A DNA stretch of 50,906 bases from Dokdonella_A sp038237055. Lineage in GTDB: Bacteria; Pseudomonadota; Gammaproteobacteria; Xanthomonadales; Rhodanobacteraceae. The position numbers and the translations under genes are program-made. Where the stretch lies: positions 1 to 50,906 of the forward strand of contig JBBRZD010000001.1 in assembly GCA_038237055.1 (NCBI GenBank), written 5' to 3'. The stretch's first letter is position 1. Each line of letters begins with the position of its first letter. Positions 16,866 to 25,598 of this stretch are shown here, piece by piece. Under the pieces are notes generated by a model, which was given only the letters and a program-made list of their open reading frames with translations, was not told where the DNA came from and made no database searches.

Positions 16866-17381
16866 TCAGTGGGCGCGTTGCAATGCTGTCATCGCCTGGG
16901 CCAGCCAGGCGCGGGCTGCATCCCAGTCGCGAGTGACCGTGCCCGAAGAGATGCCGAGCGCCAGCGCGGTCTCATCGTCACTGAGGCCACCAAAATAACG
17001 ACACTCAAATACATGCGCCTGCCGTGGTTGTTGCACGGCGAGGCAGCGCAGGGCGTCGTCGATTTCCGCCAGCTGCTCGAACTGGCGTTCATCGGCAGGA
17101 TCGATTGCGTCGACCATAACGGCTGTCAGGTCGTTGGGATGCTTGAGCGCAAGTCGCTCGCGCGCATGATCGACGAGAATCTTGCGCATGATGCGCACGG
17201 CCATCGCAGTGCCGACGGTCTGTTCTTTCAAGCGCGCGTCACCCGCTTCCGGACAAACCAGATCGAGCAGGCGGCCCCAGGCAGCCTGATCGCCGGCGCC
17301 CGCCGCGTGCAGCAAGCGCGTGATGGGAGCGGGTTGCCTGTTTGTCGCGTTCTTCGCGACGTTGGTATGGACGGCTTTCAT
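16866..17381 (-). CDS. ECF-like sigma factor (TIGR02999-type) with shortened region 2, kinase-coupled
   Basis: A 171-residue protein related to the ECF-like sigma-70 family. It opens with ITRLLHAAGAGDQAAWGRLLDLV, then jumps via CPEAGDARLKEQTVGTA to AVRIMRKILVDHARERLALKH. The family normally has about 50 residues there, including the helix ALVHEAYLRL of region 2.2 that binds core polymerase; about 30 are missing and the DNA gives no sign of a frameshift. Region 4 is intact: VFECRYFGGLSDDETALALGISSGTVTRDWDAARAWL. The gene follows the kinase gene with overlap or near-overlap: ATG 17393 overlaps the kinase stop (ATGA), while ATG 17381, chosen here, has GAGG six bases before it. Phosphorylation by the kinase is likely by analogy with kinase-controlled ECF factors. 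Activity as a true sigma factor is doubtful. Confidence 0.8.
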   Translation of the reverse strand: MKAVHTNVAKNATNRQPAPITRLLHAAGAGDQAAWGRLLDLVCPEAGDARLKEQTVGTAMAVRIMRKILVDHARERLALKHPNDLTAVMVDAIDPADERQFEQLAEIDDALRCLAVQQPRQAHVFECRYFGGLSDDETALALGISSGTVTRDWDAARAWLAQAMTALQRAH

Positions 17382-17389
17382 GGGCAACC

Positions 17390-19405
17390 TCATCCGCGTC
17401 CGCCACGCGACCGGAACTCGGCCAGGCGGCTGTCGACGTTATCGAGCATCGGCTCGATGGCTTCGCGTGCCTTTTCCGCTGCATTGAGACTGGTGAAGTT
17501 CACCTGCTCAGCACCGCCGGTCCACAACACGCTGCCGTCGCTGACGCGGTACGCCTTCACGCCGAGCTGCACCGTATACAGGGTGGAGCTCTGTCCGTAG
17601 TACTGCATTTCCTGCGTGCCAACGGGTCGTGCGCGCACGAACACGATGGCATCAGCCCGGCCCGCGAAGGAGCGGACATTCGGCGAATCACCATGCGCCT
17701 TGCCGCCCTCGATCACGCGGAAACCGCGACTCTGCAGCAGGCTGACCAGTGACTCTTCAGCGGGCGAGGAAATCACATCGTCACCCGAGGCAACCACGGC
17801 GATCGTGGGCACATGCGGCTTCGGCGGTGCGGCGGGACGTTCGATCGGCGTCACCTTGGCGATGCGCGCATCGGGCGCAGCGTCGGCTGCATGTTCCGCA
17901 GCCTGTGCCGCAGGGAGATCGTGCAAGGCTTCCATGCCAGCCTGCGATGCGCGCGCGACGGGAGCATCCGCGTCAAGCGACGTTGTTGCCGCATCGGCAA
18001 CAGCGGTGGATGCAGCGGCGTGCTCAGCCGGGTTCGCCGACGCAGCTTTAACCGACCCATTCGCGTTGCCAGCGGGCGGCGTACTCGCCGAGTTCGACGC
18101 GATCGAAGCGGCAATGCTCGCGGCAGCCGACGGCGTTGTTGTCGATGCACTCGGCATGGTGCTTGCGGCAACCGACGTTGCCGTCGTGCTGCCCGTGCTG
18201 CTGTTGTTTGCTGTCGTCGGTGCACCGAACAGGCCGGACAAACCAGGAATGGTGTTGCGATACGCGTAGGCGCCGCCCCCAATGCCGAGCAGCAGGATCG
18301 CAGCAATCGCCCACGGCAGTGCTGAGCTACCCGAGGACTGGTTCGCGGCGGACGTTCGATCGAGCACGGGCTGATGGGCCGACGCCGACGTCGCCGCAGC
18401 AGTCGCAAGCGCTGGCGGAAGCGGCTGTCCGGAGGCCGTGATGCGGGTATCGGCGCTACCGATGCTGCGCATTGGGCTTGGCGGCGTGCGTGGCAGCGGA
18501 ACCTGGCCGGATACGGGGGTCTTCTGGCCGAGCATGGTCGCTGCCGCGGTGGACATTTTCGTCTGCGCGGTAATCGGCCCACCCTTGGCAACCAACGGAT
18601 GCGTGTTGAGATCGCTTACCAGCTCGTGGCAATTCTGGTATCGATCCGCCGGCTCCTTCGCGATCATCTTCTTGAGAATCTGCGCGATCTGAGGATCGAC
18701 ATCCGCATTGAGCATGCGCACGTCGGGAATATCGGCCTTCACGACTTCGAGCATCAGGCCAAGCGGCGATTCATCGTTGAACGGCATCTTCCCGGTCAAC
18801 ATCTCGAACAGCACGATGCCGAGCGAGAAAATGTCCGAACGCTGGTCGACCGGTTTGCCGAGGCAGACTTCGGGCGACAGATAGCCGGGCGTGCCGACGA
18901 ACTCACCGGTGGTCGTGAGCTTCTTCGACATGTCCTGATTCGACAGCGCGATGCCGAAATCGGCGATCTTGACCGAGCCGCGGCTCGAGATCATCAGGTT
19001 GCCGGGCTTGATATCGCGATGCACGACGCCGCGGTCGTGCGCAGTCGACAGGCCCATCGCAGTCTGCTGGATTACCTTCGCCGACTGCTCGACAGTGAGC
19101 TGATGGTCGCGCTTCAACATCGAACCGAGCGACTCGCCTTCGACGAACTCCATCACGAAGAAGGTCTGGCCCTCGTCTTCGCCAATGAAGTAGATCTGGA
19201 TGATGTGCGGATCGTTGAGCGCCGCCATGCTGCGCGCTTCGCGCAGGAAACGCTCTTTCACCGCCTCATCGTGAGCCAGCGAATCGGCCAGCACCTTGAT
19301 CGCGACGTAGCGGTTCAGCGACGCTTCGAAACCCTTGTACACCACACCCATGCCGCCACGGCCCAGTTCGGAGACGATGTCGTAATGGCCCAGACGCGTT
19401 CTCAT
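17390..19405 (-). CDS. transmembrane Ser/Thr protein kinase (PASTA-less, Hanks type)
   Basis: A 671-residue receptor-like kinase. The kinase domain spans about 7-270: glycine loop GRGGMG (15-20), ATP lysine K37, catalytic H129-R-D131, Mg-binding D149-F-G, and the APE-like SPE after GTPGYL. A linker leads to one membrane helix (about 361-383, ALPWAIAAILLLGIGGG). The outer part starts with about 150 residues of Ala/Ser/Thr-rich low-complexity sequence and ends in a folded domain (about 540-665) beginning PTIAVVASGDD, with FVRARPVG and the later DGSVLWTGG, resembling CsgG/LpoB-like outer-membrane assembly domains. It probably senses something in the periplasm and phosphorylates the sigma factor encoded immediately downstream. 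ATG 19405 follows GAGGGGAAAGG; the longer frame to 19537 is low-quality. Confidence 0.93.
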   Translation of the reverse strand: MRTRLGHYDIVSELGRGGMGVVYKGFEASLNRYVAIKVLADSLAHDEAVKERFLREARSMAALNDPHIIQIYFIGEDEGQTFFVMEFVEGESLGSMLKRDHQLTVEQSAKVIQQTAMGLSTAHDRGVVHRDIKPGNLMISSRGSVKIADFGIALSNQDMSKKLTTTGEFVGTPGYLSPEVCLGKPVDQRSDIFSLGIVLFEMLTGKMPFNDESPLGLMLEVVKADIPDVRMLNADVDPQIAQILKKMIAKEPADRYQNCHELVSDLNTHPLVAKGGPITAQTKMSTAAATMLGQKTPVSGQVPLPRTPPSPMRSIGSADTRITASGQPLPPALATAAATSASAHQPVLDRTSAANQSSGSSALPWAIAAILLLGIGGGAYAYRNTIPGLSGLFGAPTTANNSSTGSTTATSVAASTMPSASTTTPSAAASIAASIASNSASTPPAGNANGSVKAASANPAEHAAASTAVADAATTSLDADAPVARASQAGMEALHDLPAAQAAEHAADAAPDARIAKVTPIERPAAPPKPHVPTIAVVASGDDVISSPAEESLVSLLQSRGFRVIEGGKAHGDSPNVRSFAGRADAIVFVRARPVGTQEMQYYGQSSTLYTVQLGVKAYRVSDGSVLWTGGAEQVNFTSLNAAEKAREAIEPMLDNVDSRLAEFRSRGGRG

Positions 19406-19647
19406 GACCTTTCCCCTCGGGAGCGGATGCCCCTGACTAAGGTGAATCCTAGCACCGGCCCCGGGGGGTATTGCGCGGACCCTCTTGGCGGCTGCGCCCG
19501 TGCGCACGTCCCATTCAGACTGTGACGCAGTCGGCATTGCAGCCGGCCCCGGCAGGATCCGAGCCGTTCCGTAGAGCTCGCAGTCTCGATTGAGGCTGAA
19601 AGCGTCGCCGCCTACACTCGGCGACCTTTCTCAAACTCGCCTTTGGA

Positions 19648-20334
19648 ATGTCTAGCGCCGCGCGCCTGCCGTCCTGGTTCCGTCTGCTTGTCATCACCCT
19701 GGCCTTGCTCGCGCTCGTTCGTGGCCTTGGCTTGGTCATGCATCGACCGTTGCTGGCATTCGCGAACAACTACGACCAGATCCGTTATACCGCCTGTCTC
19801 AACCTCGCCCCATGGCGTCCGGGCGTGCAGGCCGATGCCGGCAATCCAAAGGCGCCGCTGGTGCGGTACGCATTCCAGCCGCTGCCAACAGGACTCTGCG
19901 TCCTGAGTTCGGACATGCTGCTTACCAATCCGCCCGCGCTGGGCCGTGCCTTGATGCACGCGCCGACGTTTCTCCTGCCCTGGATTCCGGGGCTTGGTGT
20001 GGTCGAGGACGGCCACTACACGCCGTTGCCGCGTTCGGTGCCTTCCTGGAATGTGTTGTTCAGCGATAGCCCTATCGTTGCCGGTGGCTTGCTGTTGCTG
20101 CCGTGGCTCGTTTTCGCAGCATGCCTGATACGCCGCGCCACGCCGGTTGCGCGCGGGTTCGCGCTGATGTGTGCGGTCGGTTCTTCTGCAGTTGCGGTTG
20201 TCAGCTTGTTCGGCGATGGTGACGTCGAGTACGCCAAGCATGCTCAACTGACGATTGACTATGTGCTCGCAAGCTTGTGCATTCCCCTGGCGGCAATCAT
20301 TTCGCGCGGTCTGCGCGTCGGAGTGCCTGTTTGA
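19648..20334 (+). CDS. multi-pass membrane protein, short paralogue of the next gene
   Basis: A 228-residue inner-membrane protein with an N-terminal helix, a periplasmic region and three C-terminal helices. Its LLAFANNYDQIRYTACL and the later GDGDVEYAKHAQL correspond to LYAYANSYDQVRYTNCF and GDGLADTAKQGHL of the neighbouring 497-residue protein, but the central helices found there are absent. The pair thus looks like a duplication followed by internal loss in this copy. The family is not named with certainty; the layout recalls GT-C type membrane transferases, and the shortened copy would not be catalytic. ATG 19648 follows TTTGGA. The gene overlaps the next one by four bases and is divergent from the kinase gene. 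Confidence 0.75.
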   Translation: MSSAARLPSWFRLLVITLALLALVRGLGLVMHRPLLAFANNYDQIRYTACLNLAPWRPGVQADAGNPKAPLVRYAFQPLPTGLCVLSSDMLLTNPPALGRALMHAPTFLLPWIPGLGVVEDGHYTPLPRSVPSWNVLFSDSPIVAGGLLLLPWLVFAACLIRRATPVARGFALMCAVGSSAVAVVSLFGDGDVEYAKHAQLTIDYVLASLCIPLAAIISRGLRVGVPV

Positions 20335-21824
20335 ACACGAATCCCGCATGTCGTCCGGTGTCACGTGTAATCGTGCTCGTGCTCGCATCGCTATGGCTGA
20401 TCGGAACGCTGCGCGCGTTCGCGCTGTGGGCGCATGATCCGCTGTACGCGTATGCGAACAGTTACGACCAGGTGCGTTACACGAACTGTTTTCATTTCTA
20501 CCCGGATCGATCGCCAGCGATTCCGCCCGAGGAAAACAGCCCGAGCGCGCCGTTCGCGAAGTTCCGCTTCATCGCGAATCCGAATCCGATGTGCTACTGG
20601 TCGAGCGAGCTGGTATTTGGTGGCGGCACGGCGCTGATATGGAAACTCGACGAGCTTCGCGGCGGCAGCGGTTTGCACGATGTGCGCTGGGCTGGCGCGT
20701 TGCGCTGGCTCGCCTTGCTTGCGCTGTCGATCACATTTTCGCTGGCGTGGCTGCGCCGCGGCGATACGCGCGTGGCGATCGCGAACGCGGCGTTGGTGCC
20801 GCTGCTGTTTGCCGATCCAGGCAATACGCTGTATCTCGATACGTTCTATGCGGAATGGACCGCACTCCTGGCTGCCTATGCGCTGATCGCGTCCTATTTG
20901 CTCTGGCGTAACGACGCCGTCAGTGGTCGGCGTTTCAGTCTGCTCGCCCTGGCCGCATTCGCGCTTGCGCTGGCGAAGATCCAGCATCTGATGTTGCCTC
21001 TTGGCCTTGCGATCGTCGTGATGGTGATCGAGCGCATGGGTCGTAAACGCATCGGCTGGCGCGGCCTTGCGTTGGGGATCGGTGCGCTCGCTGGTCTCGT
21101 CATTCAGGCCGTGCAACTGGGCCGCGACAACGGAATGATGGATTCCATCCATCAATACAACCGCGCTGATGTCGTATTCACCGCGTTGTTGCCGTTTGCG
21201 AACGATCGTCCCGCGCTGTTGACCGAACTGGGTATCGATCCCGCGTGTGCCGTTTACAGCGGTCTGCATGCATGGGAATTGCCGGATCTGCCGGAACGCG
21301 CGTGCAGCGGACTCGACGGGTTCACCCGCGGCAAGGAACTCATTGCCTTGGTGCGTCACCCAGGCATGACGCTGCGTTTGGCCGGGCATGGTGTGCTGGG
21401 TCTTGATCCGTGGATTGCGAAAAATATTGGCGAGATCGAAGGCGCGTCGGTGGCAACAATCCCGACATCGATGCCGAGCGTTGGCCCGCTGTTGCACGCC
21501 TATCCGATGGTCCAGCTAGCGATCCTCGCCCTGCCGTTGCTCGCGTTGCTCGTCTTGCTGGCGCGTCCCGGCGTGCGCAAGGGCAGCCGTGCGCTGGACT
21601 TTGCCGCGCTGACCGTTGCCCTGATGTGCGCGACGCTCGCGATCACGGTGCTCGGCGATGGTCTCGCCGATACCGCGAAGCAGGGGCATTTGATTGTGAA
21701 CGCGGCGCTGGCGTGGTTGATTGTCAGCCTCGTCTGCACAGGTCTCTACTTGCGAGCCTCGGCGAGAACCGGGGTGCGCGAGGACAGTATCCCGTTAAGT
21801 CGATCTGGAGCGATTGCAGATTGA
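20331..21824 (+). CDS. polytopic membrane protein, possible GT-C-like transferase
   Basis: A 497-residue inner-membrane protein with about ten helices: one near residue 15, a periplasmic loop (about 35-105), then clustered helices between 115 and 260 and again from about 390 to 480. The loop motif DPGNTLYLDTFYAEWTALL between helices resembles the conserved acidic loop of hexose-transferase-like GT-C membrane proteins, but identity is unsure. It shares start and end signatures with the preceding gene. The start is probably TTG 20331, which overlaps the preceding stop (TTGA) and has GGAG six to seven bases before it; the frame is open further upstream but inside the preceding gene. A role in surface glycan or lipid decoration is a guess. 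Confidence 0.75.
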   Translation: MNTNPACRPVSRVIVLVLASLWLIGTLRAFALWAHDPLYAYANSYDQVRYTNCFHFYPDRSPAIPPEENSPSAPFAKFRFIANPNPMCYWSSELVFGGGTALIWKLDELRGGSGLHDVRWAGALRWLALLALSITFSLAWLRRGDTRVAIANAALVPLLFADPGNTLYLDTFYAEWTALLAAYALIASYLLWRNDAVSGRRFSLLALAAFALALAKIQHLMLPLGLAIVVMVIERMGRKRIGWRGLALGIGALAGLVIQAVQLGRDNGMMDSIHQYNRADVVFTALLPFANDRPALLTELGIDPACAVYSGLHAWELPDLPERACSGLDGFTRGKELIALVRHPGMTLRLAGHGVLGLDPWIAKNIGEIEGASVATIPTSMPSVGPLLHAYPMVQLAILALPLLALLVLLARPGVRKGSRALDFAALTVALMCATLAITVLGDGLADTAKQGHLIVNAALAWLIVSLVCTGLYLRASARTGVREDSIPLSRSGAIAD

Positions 21825-22021
21825 CGGGATGGGTGACGCTGAGCGACCGGACCTTCCCCGCACCTTGATCCGCGCAGTGACAGCCTATCGTCTGATCCAC
21901 AGCTTCCTGCGCAATCTGCTGGCGATGAACGATGAGTCACCGCTGATTTTGCCGTTGCCGCGACCGTCTTACGCGCGTCAATTGCAGATCAGGTGGTTTC
22001 CCGCAGCATTGGTCTACGCCG

Positions 22022-22603
22022 TCAGGCGTTGTGATACTTGCCGCGAAATGGCTGATAGAACGTGTGCAGGGCCACAAGATCGGCGGACATGTCCGTGCTT
22101 GTGTGAAACAGCGGTCCGATTCCGATCGTCTTCGAGGGATAGTCGAAATAAACCGGCAGCACCGGTGCATTAACCTCGCGCGCGATGTGCCAGAAACCGG
22201 TTTTCCATCGGCCTCCGCGCTTGCGGGTACCTTCCGGAGCAATGCCGATCCAGAGTCGCGAATTTGTGTGGAAGCGTTCGACGAACTGCTCCACCAGACC
22301 ATGCTTTGCGGTGCGCTCGATCGGAATGCCGCCGAGCTGGCGCAGCACCCAACCCAGAGGTCCGATGAAAAGCTCGCGTTTGGCCATGAAGGAGATATCC
22401 ACGCCGAACGCGACCTTGACCAGCAGTGCCCAGAGCCCGTCCCACCACGAGCTGTGCGGTGCGGCGATCAGGACGATTCTTGGCTCATTCGGGAAAGTCC
22501 CGGCAACGTGCCAACCGCACCGACGCAGAAACCATGCGCACAGCCTGCGCCGCGAATTCTGCTGAAACTGCGGCATCTCGGGAGGCAACGGAAGCGCATC
22601 CAT
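22022..22603 (-). CDS. PlsC-family 1-acyl-glycerol-3-phosphate acyltransferase-like protein
   Basis: A 193-residue acyltransferase domain without membrane helices of note. The catalytic box is PHSSWWDG with H50 and D55; the second motif GIPIERTAKHG and the third APEGTR are also present. Such short PlsC-like proteins acylate lysophospholipids or related lipids at the inner membrane; the true acceptor is unknown. It ends facing the preceding plus-strand gene with about 200 bases between, in which no gene is seen, and begins eight bases after the stop of arfB, so the two are probably cotranscribed. Confidence 0.87.
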   Translation of the reverse strand: MDALPLPPEMPQFQQNSRRRLCAWFLRRCGWHVAGTFPNEPRIVLIAAPHSSWWDGLWALLVKVAFGVDISFMAKRELFIGPLGWVLRQLGGIPIERTAKHGLVEQFVERFHTNSRLWIGIAPEGTRKRGGRWKTGFWHIAREVNAPVLPVYFDYPSKTIGIGPLFHTSTDMSADLVALHTFYQPFRGKYHNA

Positions 22604-22611
22604 CGTGCTGT

Positions 22612-23037
22612 CTATTCCGCGCTCCAGTTGCCGCTGCCGCGATTGCGCTTGATGGTCGAGCGCGTCTTCTTCGCATCGATGCGTCTCTCCTTCGACGCGC
22701 GCGTCGGGCGCGTGGCGATGCGTCTCTTCGGCGCTACCAATGCAGCGCGGATCACATCGGCAAGCCGAGTGCGCGCATCTTCGCGATTCTTGCCTTGGTC
22801 GCGAAAACGATTGGCCTGGATCACCAGCACACCCGCATCGGTCAGGCGGCGGTCTCGTCGCGCAAGCAATCGCACTCGCACCGGCTCTGGCAACGCGCGA
22901 GATGAAGCGACATCAAACCGGAGTTCGACCGCGCTGGCGACCTTGTTGACGTTTTGGCCACCGGGGCCCGCCGAGCGTACGAAGCGTTCAATCAGTTCGT
23001 CGTCGGGAATCTGTACATCGGCATCGATATCGAGCAT
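22612..23037 (-). CDS. arfB: alternative ribosome-rescue factor / peptidyl-tRNA hydrolase ArfB
   Basis: Rescues ribosomes stalled without a stop codon by hydrolysing peptidyl-tRNA. The 141 residues match the family. The catalytic GGQ motif is at 26-28 within RSAGPGGQNVNK, and the basic C-terminal tail (KERRIDAKKTRSTIKRNRG) that enters the empty mRNA channel is present. The ATG at 23037 lacks a Shine-Dalgarno sequence; a TACAAT box ends six bases upstream, suggesting a leaderless mRNA. The acyltransferase gene follows after eight bases. Confidence 0.95.
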   Translation of the reverse strand: MLDIDADVQIPDDELIERFVRSAGPGGQNVNKVASAVELRFDVASSRALPEPVRVRLLARRDRRLTDAGVLVIQANRFRDQGKNREDARTRLADVIRAALVAPKRRIATRPTRASKERRIDAKKTRSTIKRNRGSGNWSAE

Positions 23038-23043
23038 GCGCGC

Positions 23044-23049
23044 ATTGTA
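23044..23049 (-). promoter_or_regulatory. candidate -10 box of arfB placed for a leaderless mRNA
   Basis: Read on the minus strand, TACAAT is followed by GCGCGC and then the ATG of arfB at 23037. This is the same box and the same six-base spacing as in front of uvrD. No ribosome binding site lies between. Confidence 0.45.
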
Positions 23050-23169
23050 CGACGAGCTATGCGCGGTATCCGGATGCGCGCGCTCGGATCGCTATGCGAA
23101 GACTGATCACCTGCCGTCGCGTGTTGCGGTGCGCCGCCGCCATGCACGGCGGCGGCGCGAGCGTGCGCG

Positions 23170-23904
23170 CTATTTGGCTGCTTGGCCGGCAGCGAGCTGC
23201 TTGCGGGCAATGGTGGCAATCGCGGTGGCGCTTGCTGCGATCGCATCCAGACGTGAGCTGTCCTGTCCGCTACGTGCAGCTTGCTCCATGGATCCGCGCA
23301 ACTGCCTTAGATTGCCGGTGCAATAAGCGGCAAAGCGTTTGATGCCAGCGTCCGCGTCCGGGTTCGCAGCCGCGACCGGCTGCACCTGTTCGCATAGCGA
23401 TTCCGCCTCCTTCAGTGTGTCGCCGGCAGCACCGAGATCGACCGTTGGATCGGCGGGGCGCGGTCCTTGCGGCACCACTGCGGGCCGTGCGGTGAGGGCT
23501 GCGGGAATCTGGTGGTTCGCCGAGTTGGCCATGAACGCTGCGTGGCGTGCAGCCTGCAGTGCGATCGCCTGTTGCACTGTCTTTGGTGCGCTGATGTCCT
23601 GGAAAACGAACTTGTCCGGATTTCGCGCCGATTGGGCGATCCAGGCGTCGAGTTGAACCCGACACGCTTTCTTGCCGGGTTCATCGGCCAGCACTGGCGG
23701 CAACCCCTTCGCAAGCGTTGCGTCTCCCGACCACGCGCGCAGGCACTCGATTGCTTTTGAATCGAGCAATGCATTGGCGTCGGCTGCTTGCGCTCGCTCG
23801 CTGCGCAGAAGGGCTGCCAACTGGGTGTCGTTGAGTTCGCGCACGTGCGAGCAGGCAACCGTGCCGATCGCGCAAGCTATCGCCGTCAGGGCAAGTTTCT
23901 TCAT
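23170..23904 (-). CDS. predicted lipoprotein of unknown function
   Basis: A 244-residue protein with a lipoprotein signal: KKLALTAIACAIGTVAC, lipidated cysteine at about 18. The mature part is helical and Ala-rich, with several cysteines (for example in ECLRAW, KACRVQ, SLCEQV and AYCTGN) that could pair in the periplasm. No family is recognised. Two adjacent ATG codons occur at 23907 and 23904; the second has the better spacing to GGAG. It lies 32 bases downstream of ubiB on the same strand, so it may be the last gene of the ubiJ-ubiB unit. Confidence 0.7.
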   Translation of the reverse strand: MKKLALTAIACAIGTVACSHVRELNDTQLAALLRSERAQAADANALLDSKAIECLRAWSGDATLAKGLPPVLADEPGKKACRVQLDAWIAQSARNPDKFVFQDISAPKTVQQAIALQAARHAAFMANSANHQIPAALTARPAVVPQGPRPADPTVDLGAAGDTLKEAESLCEQVQPVAAANPDADAGIKRFAAYCTGNLRQLRGSMEQAARSGQDSSRLDAIAASATAIATIARKQLAAGQAAK

Positions 23905-23936
23905 CATCAATCTCCAATCATTCACTCAGATAAAAA

Positions 23937-25598
23937 TCACGGTCGCCGTGCCGCAATCAGGAAGGCAGCCACAGCGAACAGGCCGCCGAGCCACGCGGCA
24001 ATCGACACGCCTGCAAGCTGCGGACCCGTGGCGCCGAGCACGGCAACCAGCATGGAAGCGATGGCCAGCGACACAGCAAGAGAAAGCCACACAGCGGTGC
24101 GCTGGCCGCGTTGCACGCGCAACTCAAGCTTCTTCAGATCATCGGAAGCGATCTTAAGTTCCAGGCCGCCGTGAGTTGCCTGCGCCAGGAATTCATGCAC
24201 CAATTGCGGCATGTCCGGTGCCGCGGCAATCCACTCCGGCAGACGGCGGCGCAAGGCCTTGAGCATTGCGCGCGGTCCGCTGCGCTTGCGCCATATGCGT
24301 TCGAGCACCGGCTTTGCGGTGGCCCAGATGTCGATTTGCGGATGCAGCAGACGGCCCACGCCTTCGATATTGAGCAGCGTCTTCTGCAGCAGGATCAGCT
24401 GCGGTTGCAGGGTGAGTTCATGCCGGCGCGCCATCTGGAACAACTTCAGCACGACTTCGGCGAGCGAGATTTCGCTGAGTGGACGCGTGAAATACGGTTC
24501 GCACACGGTGCGCACTGCGGCCTCGAGTTCGTCCACGCGCGCATGCGCCGGCATCCAGCCGGCGCGCACGTGCATTTCGGCAATGCGGGCGTAGTCCTGG
24601 TTGAAAAGGGCGAGGAAATTTTCCGCTAACCAGTACTGGTCGCGTTCCGGCAACGAACCCATGATGCCGAAATCCAGCGCTATGAAACGCGGATCGTGCG
24701 GGCGCGATGCATCGACCCAGATATTGCCGGCGTGTGCATCGGCATGGAAGAAGTTGTCGCGAAACACCTGCGTGTAGAAAAGGCGCACGCCTTTCTCTGC
24801 AAGCGCGACGCGGTCGATTCCGGCGGCATCGAGCGCAGCAAGGTCGTCCACCGGAATCCCGCGAACGCGTTCGAGCGTCAGCACGCCTTCGGTCGTGTGC
24901 GACCAGATCACCTCGGGTACGTAGAGGTCGTCGGAGTTCGCGAAGTTGCGTCGCAGCAGCGACGCGTTGGCGCCTTCGCGTTGCAGGTCCAGTTCGTGCG
25001 TCAGCGTGAACTCGATTTCGCTGACGATCTCCTGCGGACGAATTTTGTCGGCATTGGGGTGCGTGCGCTCGACGAAGCCGGCCAGAGCGCGCAGAAGGGC
25101 AACGTCATCGCCGATGCGCGCGTGGATATCCGGACGCAGGACCTTGACCACCACGTCGCGGCCATCGTCGAGGGTCGCGCCATGCACCTGTGCGATCGAT
25201 GCGGACGCGAGCGGGACGTCGTCGAACGTCGCGTATCGGCTATTGAGCGCCGTGCCGAACGCGCGCTCGATCGCGGCGCGCGCCTGCGCGACCGGGAACG
25301 GCGCGACGCGGTCCTGCAACTGGGTCAAGGCATCGGCCACGTCGACCGGCATCAGGTCGCGCCGCGTCGAAAGGATCTGGCCGAACTTCACGAAGATCGG
25401 TCCGAGCTCCGTCAGCGCGAGCACGAGGCGTTCGCCGCGTGGCAGCGCAATCACGTGCGCGGGCGGCGGCGTCATCAGCGCGCGCAGCCACGCGATCGCA
25501 CGCGGGCGCCGCGACGCAGGCAGGAGTTCGTCGACGCGATAGCGCGCAAGCACGCGCGCTATGCGCAGCAGGCGCGGCACCTGGCGCAGGGGAATCAT
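23937..25598 (-). CDS. ubiB: ubiquinone biosynthesis ATPase/kinase-like protein UbiB
   Basis: A 553-residue member of the ABC1/ADCK family, needed for ubiquinone synthesis at the inner membrane, where its ATPase activity helps extract or organise hydrophobic intermediates. The KxGQ signature appears in FVKFGQILSTRRDLMP, the alanine-rich loop in PLASASIAQVHGA, the nucleotide lysine in VVVKVLRP, the catalytic-loop region in FFHADAHAGNIWV and the metal motif in ALDFGIMG. Two C-terminal membrane helices (about 500-548) match the family. The ATG overlaps the ubiJ stop (ATGA), so translation is coupled. Confidence 0.96.
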   Translation of the reverse strand: MIPLRQVPRLLRIARVLARYRVDELLPASRRPRAIAWLRALMTPPPAHVIALPRGERLVLALTELGPIFVKFGQILSTRRDLMPVDVADALTQLQDRVAPFPVAQARAAIERAFGTALNSRYATFDDVPLASASIAQVHGATLDDGRDVVVKVLRPDIHARIGDDVALLRALAGFVERTHPNADKIRPQEIVSEIEFTLTHELDLQREGANASLLRRNFANSDDLYVPEVIWSHTTEGVLTLERVRGIPVDDLAALDAAGIDRVALAEKGVRLFYTQVFRDNFFHADAHAGNIWVDASRPHDPRFIALDFGIMGSLPERDQYWLAENFLALFNQDYARIAEMHVRAGWMPAHARVDELEAAVRTVCEPYFTRPLSEISLAEVVLKLFQMARRHELTLQPQLILLQKTLLNIEGVGRLLHPQIDIWATAKPVLERIWRKRSGPRAMLKALRRRLPEWIAAAPDMPQLVHEFLAQATHGGLELKIASDDLKKLELRVQRGQRTAVWLSLAVSLAIASMLVAVLGATGPQLAGVSIAAWLGGLFAVAAFLIAARRP

